Source of the DNA: Acanthococcus lagerstroemiae
Lineage: Eukaryota; Arthropoda; Insecta; Hemiptera; Eriococcidae
DNA length: 64,000 nucleotides
Direction of reading: 5' to 3'
NCBI GenBank assembly: GCA_031841125.1
Contig: CM063110.1
Coordinates: forward strand, 57,697,946 to 57,761,945
In this document: positions 54,738 to 64,000 of the stretch, in pieces
Layout: each line of letters begins with the position of its first letter
Position numbering within the stretch: position 1 is the stretch's first letter
Notes under the pieces: model-generated
What the model saw: the letters and a program-made list of their open reading frames with translations, nothing else
The model's database searches: none
Told to the model about the DNA's origin: nothing
Translations under genes and position numbers: made by a program

Positions 54738-57285
54738 GAACAACACCAACAAAAATGAAAACTTGGCATCAAATTCCGACAATTCAAGTCATATTGCTTC
54801 TTTTTCAAGAAAGAAACGGAAGTCTCTCACATTCAATAATGAAACGAACTCGAAGAAATGAAACTGCATTCTTCTTCTAAGATTAAAAGAAAAATACTGT
54901 TTCTTTCTCTCGATGAGCGAGAAGACCCTTTTTAATTTACTTTCCTGAATAATGAGAAAAACTTCGTTCTGTATTATTTCAAGAAAAACAGAAAATTATT
55001 TGTTTCTTAATCTGAATGGAACAGATTTCGGTCCTTCTCTCGAAGATCAAGACAAAATTGTTTCCTCTCTGTTCCTGACCGCTTACTTTTTTCCGGAAGT
55101 AGTGAATGGAAAGAACATCGTTCCTTTACAATAATTTTTTCATTGTAAAGACATTGTCTTCATAAATTCCTCGCATTTTGTTGAGAGGAAAACAAACCTA
55201 GTCAGGAGGTGACATTTTTTCTTGGTTTCATTTCGATAACTTTACATTTTTTTATTAGGTCTTTCTGGGCGTACTAAGAGTCCAATTTCATTATGTTCAT
55301 TGATTCCATTTTGTATGCTTTTGAACTGACAGCAAACATTTAATTCAAGGAAAGCACGGAGTTCAGGAGGGGTATATTACTTTCCTCGTTTTGATACTAA
55401 GACGCTAATACGCTGCTTGGACTCAATTTAAAACAAAAATATTTTTGCCAAGGGCAATTTTTTGAGTTTGGTTTTCAGCATGATTTTCATCTAAGGGCAG
55501 CTTTATATAGGTCCAGTTTTACCGTTTCTGAGATATACTGTTATTGTTGGACAAAGGATATCATAATCTTCAGTTTCAGCTACAAAATATTAATTTGCGT
55601 GTGTGCATTCCCATACACCCTAACAACTGAATGATGACAATTCGCTAGTAACAAGCCAAAAACAAAACATAAAATTATCCAAAATTTAACAAGTTCGGAT
55701 TAGTTTTCGTGGAAGTCACATCTACTATGCAGAGCGTTGATAATTCAGTTAATTAGAGCGACTTATAATGTATTCGGTAGCAATAAATATTGCTGTACGC
55801 TCGATGCAAATGTAGCAGGTTCATTTAAAATTGATAAACCTGTTCGCAATTCAGCTCAAGGAGTGGCTTCGAGAACGGTGGTACTTCTAACTTCAGATCC
55901 AGAAAAATAAACCAGAAAATGGCATTCCGGTTTCCAGCTCGCAGCGTTTCGAGAACTCTGTATTGCACCCTAAAACTACTTTTTAAATTTCAGAAAAATA
56001 ATGCAGTGGGCGTATAAAGTTATTCTTAGGTATCGATATGGAAAACACTGGGTGACCTTACATAGTTGACTTTCCTAAAATCGTACTGGGGTCATATTTC
56101 TATTCCTCGAAAAAGTTAAAACCCACTGAGTGATTCGACTTCCAATTTTCACAGAAAATTAACAAATCAACAAAATTTTACGAAATTTAGTGAAACGTTT
56201 GGCGATGCCATCAAACTTACAACCTCATCTGATCATTTTCCGCTGAAATATCAAGCAAAAAGATGGCAAGAACAAGTGTCCCGAATTTTTTGGCAGATCA
56301 AGGCACTTACATAGATCTAGGGCTTTGGTATATTTACATCCTCTCATGCCATCGAATTCCTCTCAATTACTTCGTCAAACGCAATCCCAGTTTTTGATTA
56401 TCACCCGGCATTTTTTCTTTCAGTTTTCTACGTATGTTATTAGCTCAGACCAGGTACCAGATTTCTTCTATTGGGCTGGATTGCAAGGAGTTGGTCGTTA
56501 TGAAAGTGATAAAAAAACTCATTTCCGATCGGAGCGAGCAATATTTTCTCAATTTTTCGAAGAGTTCTAGTAGAGAAGTTATATTTTGGACTGTCATGAG
56601 GGAGGGGTTATCCCCAAATCCATCCCCTTATAATCGGCTAAGCATTAACTCAAAAACCGCATTTCAATTGCGCGTACACGTACCGACAAAGTACATTATT
56701 CTAATAAAACTAAAACGATCGACTCGTTAATTTTGCATTTACGACGGTAAATTCGTGTTAACTTACGTAAAATAAATTAAATTACCTTTACGAACGCTTT
56801 ACGTTAACAGGAGACGTACTACATATCTACGAGTTCCTCATGCGGAGAATATATTACGTCTATGTGATTTTTTAATGTTAATGCACTCGTGTATTTTTGT
56901 AAATAGAGACGGTTTCGATTCGCGACGAAATTGGCGGCGTCTAATCTTTTAAGGAAAAACTGAAAACTTGTGATATAATTTTTGTATGTCATTAAAATTT
57001 TTATTATTAATGGTTAACGTTTTCTTTTTTCTTCAAAGCGAGCCTCATACGCAGTGTTGGACACGTCCACTGGAACGCCGGGAGATTTTCCGGTAGGCCG
57101 CAGCTCACATAGTCAAAATTGGACCAGTTCAGCTGCGTCTTTCAAGAATGACTAGAATGACTTACGGAACTATTTCAGGTGATAGGCTGACGCATACAAA
57201 GGTATAACAGTGTGATTTCTCCTCAGTGAATACAAAGTCCTTGAATTTGTACTAGCTGCAAACTGGTAACCCCCCCCCCTCCTCT
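54738..57285. other. No gene seen
   Basis: AT-rich throughout with short frames and no recognisable domain or RNA. Confidence 0.45.
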
Positions 57286-57540
57286 ATTACTCAACAGTCG
57301 GATCGACGTGGAACACACTAGGGTCTTCAAGTGGTAAATACACATCTAGCTGTAAAATAATGAATCCCCTCCCCTCATGTTTTATTCTGAATTCGAACGT
57401 GGAACACACTAGGGTCTTCAATTGGCAGGTACACATCTGGCTGTAAAATAATAACACAGGCTTACTGTCCAATCTTTTATTTTGAAGTCGGATCGATGTG
57501 GAACACACTAGGGTCTTCAAGTGGCAGGTATACATGCAAA
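57286..57540 (-). repeat. Three-copy tandem repeat, 91-99-bp spacing
   Basis: GTGGAACACACTAGGGTCTT occurs at 57308, 57399 and 57498, each followed by CAAGTGG or CAATTGG and TACACATCT or TATACATG, with AGCTGTAAAATAATGA-type sequence between. The minus strand stays open across the array (57287-57535) with repeated CHLKTLVCSTSI phrases. I read this as a repeat, not a gene. Confidence 0.8.
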
Positions 57541-58509
57541 ATCAAGGAATGCATTCATCTTTTTCCTCCCCCCTTCTCTGGAAAGAATGCAGAGATGAAC
57601 CCATTCGTGAATGAGAAAATAATGAAAAAATAGCATTCATTTCCCTTCCTTGGGCATTCGGTATACCTTTAATAGCAAGGTTTAGTTTATTTTTCTGCTT
57701 AAAATAAACAACACTCTCTCAAAATGGAGTCTGGACTTTATCACTAACTTGAAATGTTCCTTTAAAAGGTCATCAAAATAGGGATTCTTGGGCCGCAGAT
57801 TTTGAAAATTTTACCAGTCTCTTCTTTAAATCATAATTCGAGTTCTAAAATGCAGATTTAAGACCTACAGCATTCAAATTCGACTATTCTTGGACAAACG
57901 AATAATGCATCAGAATAGTACTTTCTCGCACCGCTGAATTTGAAAACTATCAATTTCCTTATCGAACAGCGATTTGAATCCAAAAAGTTGAAATCGATTC
58001 TTGAAATAAGAAAAATTGATTTTTTTGGGGAAATCTAGTTAAGTATCAAATTAGGGATTTCCTGCATTTCCAAATTCGAAAAGTTTATCAAATTTCTCTT
58101 TGGTTCAAAAGCCAGAACAAGTCTCTTGGAGTGATCAAAACTGACTTCTCGGAAACCGATTCAAGTATCGGAATGCGGAGAAGGGAAGTGGGACGGAGAG
58201 TCGCTCAATTCGAAAGTTCCATCATCAGCTCGTTAAATTTTTGATATCTTTTCAGGAGGACTCCAAAATCCCAATGAAAGCTCAAAGTAAACAAATTTGG
58301 TTTATTCTATCAACATTTTAAACCATCAAATTACCAAAATCCAAACTGAAGAAAAAATTCCGAAATTGTTCAAAGACGATTAAGACCGGGAGGTGAGGGG
58401 GGTAAATTCACGCCTATAAACATTGAAAGAAAAAAAACATGAACTATAGATTTTTTGCTAATTTTTGAAAAAAAAAAAAATGAATGAACCAATATGTAAA
58501 AATTACAGT
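57541..58509. other. No gene seen
   Basis: AT-rich. No repeat or coding signal was noted beyond A runs near 58470. Confidence 0.45.
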
Positions 58510-58527
58510 AGCCCCCTATTTTAATAG

Positions 58528-58627
58528 GGGTCTGGTTGGCCGAGTGGATAGAGCGTTCGTCTCGGAATCCGGAGGTCCCGGGTTAGAGCCCACGTAGCAA
58601 CTCGCTAGAGCAAAATTAGAAAAAAGA
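58528..58627 (+). mobile_element. Internally deleted SINE copy, 100 bp, with target-site duplication
   Basis: The tRNA-like head (GGTCTGGTTGGCCGAGTGGA, then GAGGTCCCGGGTTAGAGCCC) and GCAACTCG match the SINE at 42551. The B box has A in place of C (GGTTAGAGCCC). It then passes directly to an A-rich tail (AAAATTAGAAAAAAGA), lacking about 125 bases of body. AGCCCCCTATTTTAATAG at 58510-58527 and AGCCCCCATTTTAATAG at 58628-58644 are the target duplication, one base apart in length. So this short form was itself retrotransposed. Confidence 0.9.
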
Positions 58628-58734
58628 AGCCCCCATTTTAATAGTTTATGAAGGTTTCTTAGACGAAGTGGGAAAAACTAAAACTCACACAGGAGTAAGA
58701 TAAGGTTGCTATTTGTCACTAGTAGAAATTTAAT

Positions 58735-59095
58735 TGACTAGCCGCGCGTCGCTACGATCCATCATTACATTCGTAAGATAGGTTTAATAAAGCGGGGGGG
58801 GGGGTTAGGTGAATATAATTAAAAGTATAATAATCTGTTCCGCTTTTCTCTGATTAGACAGTTGACAAAATACCCCCCCCCCCTGGAAACCTCTGGGGGA
58901 GTTAAAAAATAAAATGATATCTTCCACCCATCTTTGATTAGAAAGTTGATAGAATACTCCCCCCCCCCGGACACCCCTTTAGCGAGAGTCTACTCAAGAA
59001 CTTCCCGAAGTTTCATGACGATTGGATGAATAGTGTAGTAATGCATGAAGGACAGACATACAGACACACATGTACATTCGTTTTTATATTATAGA
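58735..59095 (+). repeat. Dispersed repeat tail with C tracts preceding a LINE remnant
   Basis: CTAGCCGCGCGTCGCTACG at about 58739 and GAAGTTTCATGACGATTGGA with GACAGACATACAGACACACA near 59005-59075 resemble the widespread insect repeat that ends in a degenerate ACAGACAGACA stretch. Two roughly 87-base units with TTGATTAGA...GTTGA and a C tract (C tracts at about 58873 and 58960) lie inside. The class is not determined. Confidence 0.45.
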
Positions 59096-59940
59096 AGTAA
59101 CTGAAGAAATGAATGAAAGAAACTCCGATGTGATAACACAAGGAGAGACGTTTTCAATGATAAGGGTTGTAGATGACATTTCAATAGTGGAAAGAAATAA
59201 ACAAAAACGATTGAAAACATTGGAGGAAAAATTTTTAATGAAGATGAGTATTGAGTACTCGTAAAAATAATACAAAGGTGATGGTAGTTAGTAGGCGGGA
59301 ACAATATCTAATAAATATGAAAACGGTAGGAAAAAAAATAAAGGAGGTAAAGGAATTCTAAGGCAGTCTGATAACGCAAGATGGACGAAATAAAACAGAA
59401 AAAAAAGAGCAGAATAGAGAAAGCTACGAGATCTTTTTTCAAAAATGAAACATATTTAGGGCGAATATAAATTTAAAAGTAAGACTGAAATTTTTTCAAA
59501 CGTACATTTGGAGTACGGCACTTTATGGGTGTGAGACCAGGACAACGGGAAGACGAGAAAGACAAAGGTAGAAGATTTTAACATGTGGTGTTATCGAAGA
59601 TTGCAGAAAATCATATGAATGGAAAAGATTAGGAATAAAGAAATATTGAGGAAAATAGGAAGGGAAAGAGAGAAAAGCTAGAATGATCAATCATAATGTT
59701 AAATATCGACAGATATTTGTATTACTGCAAGAGGGAATGGTTGAAGGAAAGAACTAGAAACGAATGAAAAAACTAAAAAGGATGGCAAAGAATGGGCTAC
59801 GAACAGCAGATAATAAGTGATACAAAGTGTGAATTCTTCTTAGAAATGAAAAGATAAGCGCAGAAGAGAGAAAAGTGGAGAGGCGCAACCTACTAGTCGA
59901 GAACCTCAGGGATAATATATCATCATCATCACTTAGGTTT
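59096..59940 (+). mobile_element. Decayed LINE, reverse transcriptase C-terminal end and 3' tail
   Basis: Broken plus-strand frames give VVDDISIVERNK (from FADD-type motif C), TKVMVVSRR, GSLITQDGRNKTE, LKFFQTYIWSTALYGCET and finally YHHHH. These phrases follow the order seen in the thumb and C-terminal region of LINE proteins whose 3' ends read ATCATCATCATC. The LINE ends at a run of ATC repeats at about 59918-59932. There are several stops and shifts. It is a different family from the R1/LOA and RTE elements elsewhere in the window. Confidence 0.65.
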
Positions 59941-60411
59941 CTAACGTCAATGTCTCTTAACTTTAAATACTGGCTTGTGATTGATAACAAACTCTAATAA
60001 GCTTCTCCTTTAACATTACACACGAACAGTGGCATTTGACACAGAAATAAAGCCACCCCCAGCTCCAAAAGAAAAAGAAAAAATCTTCATGTCGATAACT
60101 CATTTCGATTTGTAGAAAACTATGTGTTGCCTCTGAAAATTCTTCATCCTTCGTTTTTTTTTTTTTCAACAGATTCGGATTTCTGAAAATGAATCAGTAA
60201 CTTTAATAGGCGACACTCGGGGTGCGGTAACAATGATTCCACAGTTTAAACTCAGTAATCGTAGAAACTCTCCAGTTCAACAGTCCACTCGATCCGTAAA
60301 AACTAACCACGGCCCCTGAGAAGCCTTCGGCAAAAGGTGACCCTCGGGCCAATATCATCAATTATGTACATTTAAAAAAAGAAAACAGTGTTTCCAATTT
60401 GGTTTATGAAA
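59941..60411. other. No gene seen
   Basis: AT-rich. A T run lies at about 60157-60168. Nothing else was noted. Confidence 0.45.
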
Positions 60412-61680
60412 ACTTTTGGGAGGACATCTTTCCCGCCCCCGACCACTTGCCAATGCAGTCCCGCGAGGCTCAGTCCTCAGCGTAACCTTGTTTTTGACTA
60501 CTATTAATGAGATCATTCTTCAGGTTCGTTTCTCTCCCACACAAATACTATTTGCCGATGACTTTAGCATTCACCTCAAATCTAAAAACCCACAACGTGC
60601 CCATAGACTACTCCAAGAAAACATATTATATGAATCGAAACATGGTCCTCTAGACACGGATTCCGTATATCACCAAGCAAAACCGAATTCATAATGTTCC
60701 AGCATCGAACAAACAATCTAACTTTCCCACTTCTTCTACTCAACTCACAATCGATTCATCGTTCAAATTCAGTCAAATTTCTCGGCACCAATCTTAACGC
60801 TCGCTTCTCCTGGTTACCTCATATAAAACACACAAAAGCCGAATGTTTTGCCCTCACTCGATATTCTGAAGTGCCTCTCACATCCTTCCACAGGATGTAG
60901 TAAAGAACTACTCAGTCAGTTATACCAGACTATGATTCGATCTATCATGGATTACGGATCACCCATACATGGATTTGCCCCTAATTCATACTTAAGCTTC
61001 ATGATGCTGTTCAAAATGCGGGTTTACGTATCGCCATACTAGCCCAGCTTTGAGTATATGGGTCGATGATGGAATTTCTCCTCTCTCTTACCGCCGAATG
61101 CAACTTACTGCTAAACTTCTCGTTAAGATAGCACACAACCCTAATCTTCTTGCCTATGAGTCTTCAACCCTTCGAACTGCACCCCTGTTCCTAAATCCTC
61201 ACCGCACTTACATTCACACTTTTAAGGGACACTGTCCCGTACCTTTTCCTACAATTAACTACCAACAATCCATACATCACCCCCCCCCTGGTTGTTGAAC
61301 CTTCCCCCATGCAATTTTGAACTTACAGAATTCCCTAAGAAATCTACACCCCCTCCCCCCAAAGTTTATCGGACACATTTGCAAAAAATTCTGGGCCGCT
61401 TCTCTGACCATATCCTATGCTTCATTGATGGTTCAAAGTACAACCGACCCACCGCTTACGCCTTCTCCATGGATAGTCTACTACACTCCTTCCAACTTAA
61501 AAACACAGCTTCCATCTACACAGCCGAACTCCATGTTATCCTACAGTGCCTAGTCACGGTCTCCTCGCTCGAAGACCCACCCACCCGCATCCACTATCTG
61601 GTCCTCTCAGATTTACTTTCCTCCTTAAGGTCTATTTCTGATCGCCTTTCAACGCACGCTCTCGTCCAACGCATCCAAAT
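60412..61680 (+). mobile_element. Jockey-like LINE remnant, reverse transcriptase to RNase H (left part)
   Basis: Plus-strand frames give VPRGSVLSVTLFLTTINE (RT motif B) and ILFADDFSIHLK (catalytic motif C). After a shift come FPLLLLNSQSIHRSNSVKFL, LGTNLNARFSWLPHI and IRSIMDYGSPIHGFAPNSYL. An RNase H domain follows with CFIDGSK, TAELHVILQC and LVLSDLLSSL, so the Asp, Glu and Asp positions are visible. The frame is broken at least four times. The domain is cut at about 61680 after LVQRIQ and continues beyond a 670-base insertion. Confidence 0.85.
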
Positions 61681-62348
61681 GAGACTGAGACCGAGACCAA
61701 AACTGGGACAAAAATTGAAACCACAATTAAAATTGACACCAATACTGAAACCTGACACTGACACTAACTGACTGAATTTAAGACGGAAACTGGCGGACTG
61801 ACTGACTATAAACGGTCAGGGGGCAAAACCCCCTAGTAATACTTAATAGGGGGGTTTATATGATATGAGTGTGCATTATCCAATATTAATTTTTCATGTT
61901 CATTATATTTTTATTTGATACAAATTATAAAAAATAAGAAAAGATATATTTGAGGCGTTATTTTTTGTACTGTATATTTCTTTTTCACCTACACATTCCC
62001 AAAAATAATTACAACAATCACACATTATAATTAAAAAATTAATTCTCTACTATTTTTTACATTCTTTACACTAATACTTTACAGAATTCTTTCCACATGT
62101 AAAGAATGTAACTTGACAAACTAAAACTTTACATTGGCAACCCTGCACAACACAGTCGAACTCGTCCGATAACAAAATACGAGTATGTTAACTCAGCGTG
62201 ACCAACATACCGCTTCTGAAATTCTAAGTACAAACATTAAAATTCCCAGAATTGGAATCACTGTAATTTAGATTTGTTGGGTAGTGTAAGATAACGAGAT
62301 ACGTTGGCTCTCACTGGGCTAGCAATGCCCTAAACAAGAAATATTGGC
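61681..62348. mobile_element. 670-bp insertion inside the jockey-like LINE
   Basis: The RNase H frame stops making sense after 61680 and resumes at about 62349. The insert begins with a degenerate GAGACTGAGACC-like repeat. It contains the hairpin GGGGG-CAAAA-CCCCC followed by TAGT (61819-61836), which resembles a Helitron 3' end (hairpin then CTAGT), and a 14-bp inverted repeat TTACATTCTTTACA / TGTAAAGAATGTAA (62057-62070 and 62099-62112). It may be composite. No transposase frame or clean target duplication was found. Confidence 0.5.
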
Positions 62349-62960
62349 AGAATGTTTCTCCATCTTATTTCCTTCACCACCAAGAGCATATCACTCATAT
62401 GGATGCCAAGCCATACTGGTATCCCGCAGGAAATGAGGCAGTCGAACAAGCAGCACAACAAGCTACACAGCTCCCATATATCACTCGTCGCCTCCCTAAC
62501 CCCACAGATCTCACTTCCGCCATTCGCGAGACCATTTTGCATAATTGGTTCAAAGAGTGGCGGCATCAAGCCTCTCGGCACAACAAGCTCGCACAAATCT
62601 AGCTTACACCTGTCCCCTGGTCAACGTTCCGACGTTCCTCCCGCCGCGAGGAAGTTATTATCAACCGCCTACGAATTGGACATGCACGCCTCACACACAC
62701 GTATCTTCTCACAAACCTTTATACCCCTAACTGCTCGCACTGTGAAGACCCTCTCACCGTGGACCACCTCTTCTCATGTCCCTCTCTCACCTGCCTTCGT
62801 AACTCTTACCACGTCCCCCGTAGTCGAATTCTGGCCCTCTCCAATTCCTACAAGCACATAAACAACACCCTAGCCTACCTTTCCGCTGTGGATATCTCCG
62901 CGACGACAAGAACCTTTTCCGAGCCCATAGCCCGAGAGTGTAGCACCGTGGCTCGATAAT
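62349..62960 (+). mobile_element. Jockey-like LINE remnant, RNase H end and C-terminal domain (right part)
   Basis: The RNase H resumes with SISLIWMPSHTGIP, and after a shift GNEAVEQAAQQATQL (the late RNase H motif, where Glu replaces the usual Asp of EAVDQAA). Another shift gives VIINRLRIGHARLTHTYLLT and CSHCEDPLTVDHLFSCPSL, the Cys/Cys/His/Cys C-terminal domain typical of jockey-type elements. It ends with a TAA and AATAATAAAA near 62957-62970. It is the continuation of 60412-61680. Confidence 0.85.
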
Positions 62961-64000
62961 AATAAAATTAAAAAAAAACTCGAATCGGATCTAGAATTTT
63001 GTGCAGGTTCGGATTCAACAATCTTCAAGGTTCGCGATTTCGACAGTTCGTCGACTACGGGATCTCATTTTAGATTCTGAGATGCCACAAGTGTCGATAC
63101 CGAAAACTTGACGAGCTGATTCGAAGTCATCAATTACCCTACAGATTCCTTTTTTGACGTTCGATTTTGCACGAGTCACGTAAACGTGGCTCAATTCGAA
63201 TTTGGAATTTAAATAACGGGGCACAAATCTCGGCAAGATAAAACCAGGTCATATTTTTGATTTGAGCGACAAGAACATACCTATTTCGATACGTCACTCA
63301 ATTTTCTCCGCCATAAGTCAAATTTTTTCAAATTTACAGGCTCGCCCGAAATGAGGGCGGGGATTGAAATTTTACTAGTATTTGGGCACTGAAAAACGAA
63401 ATTTCCCGGACTGTTTTCCGGAGCTGTCCAACCCTGTTCCCCTGCGGTACTTGTCTCGTTCACACCGGCGGCTGTGTAACCGCAACGTCACGCCGAATCG
63501 AAGAGCGTATAATCGCAGCCAGGACCGGATCCTCCTCCATTTCCGAAAAAAAAAAAAAAAAGATTTATAAATTCGATTTTGCCGACTTCATTTAAAATTT
63601 CACGTATAACCATATACCTATACGTATCCATATCGGAGTTTCTTCGCATACTTTATCTCACATTCGCGGCAGTATGCCAAAACGTTATTTGCGGAGGAGA
63701 AAAAAAAAACCGCTCTACACTTTTTTAAATTCGCTTTTCTATACGTCGCCGTTACCTCGAACCCATTTTCAATTTCCAAAAGGAGAGGAAAGTATATAAT
63801 AAAACGAAAAAGTGTAAAAAAAAAAAGAAGAAGAAAAAGTAAAGAGTACAGAGAGGTATCGACTTACATTCTTCTGCTCTTTCCTTCATGTGCGTTTACA
63901 AAAGTGAACATTTTGACTTACCTGTAACAGAAAGAAAAAAAGAAGACCGAGGGTTAGTGCGACGAAATTAATTTCTAATTTCCGGTAGGTAGAACCGGGA
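62961..64000. other. No gene seen up to the window edge
   Basis: CG dinucleotides rise between about 63380 and 63560, which could mark the flank of a gene beyond the window. ACTTACCTG at 63916-63924 would be a perfect splice donor on the minus strand, but the same nine bases occur several times in the window without a gene. Long A runs lie at about 63546-63561 and 63816-63835. Confidence 0.3.

Noticed and set aside
57286..57540. CRISPR-like array (conserved core with variable spacers)
   Set aside because: Only three copies, spacers of about 70 bases that are related to one another, and a eukaryotic setting.
63916..63924. Minus-strand splice donor pointing to a gene beyond the right edge
   Set aside because: The same nine bases ACTTACCTG occur at about 11972, 19689 and 21875 without any gene, so the site alone is not evidence.

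Overview
This window looks like nuclear DNA from an insect. It is AT-rich and gene-poor, it is dense in transposable elements, and it carries one long GC-rich host gene of a family known from arthropods (kekkon: leucine-rich repeats, one immunoglobulin domain, one membrane span). No bacterial, organellar or free viral genes were recognised. The order of insect cannot be fixed by reading alone. The mix of RTE-type and R1/LOA-type LINEs, a tRNA-derived SINE, foldback elements and long C tracts would fit, for example, a hemipteran, but that is a guess.

Layout. Bases 1-2330 hold a hAT transposase scrap and the decayed first half (ORF1 plus endonuclease) of an R1/LOA-type LINE. Bases 2330-9200 hold a possible ankyrin-like scrap (minus strand), a 910-bp foldback element with a TA target duplication, a doubled small palindromic element and a second foldback. 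Bases 9200-18300 hold two Helentron-like non-autonomous elements, local tandem repeats, two copies of a TIR family ending in CGGTACGTCC, and an unexplained cluster of the motif TTCAACGTGGACA. Bases 19270-22750 hold a 230-bp hairpin, a 60-bp minisatellite, a LINE RNase H fragment and a local 2.2-kb duplication whose second copy is half perfect and half badly scrambled. Bases 22750-25770 are unassigned.

Bases 25784-28967 are a nearly pristine RTE-type LINE with an open 1019-codon frame and a 13-bp target-site duplication. Then come an integrase-type element remnant, a SINE scrap, a diverged 125-bp tandem array split by an older RTE remnant, and a 406-bp LINE tail with a 15-bp target-site duplication. 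The kekkon-family gene (35011-37077, plus strand, single coding exon) follows, behind a CpG-rich leader of about 1.2 kb. To its right the window is mostly unannotatable noncoding DNA with a complete SINE (42551-42777), a 90-bp tandem array split by a tRNA-headed insert that itself holds a foldback (44355-45930), short tandem repeats, a second internally deleted SINE copy, a decayed LINE 3' end (59096-59940) and a jockey-like LINE interrupted by a 670-bp insertion (60412-62960).

The only gene I would defend as a functioning host gene is the kekkon-family one. The only element that looks recently mobile on sequence grounds is the RTE-type LINE, followed by the SINEs with long target-site duplications. 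I did not find a convincing new multi-gene system. The best leads are the duplicated and scrambled block at 19464-22752, the TTCAACGTGGACA cluster at 13667-14581, the nested satellite/SINE/foldback block at 44355-45930, and the Helentron-like pair.
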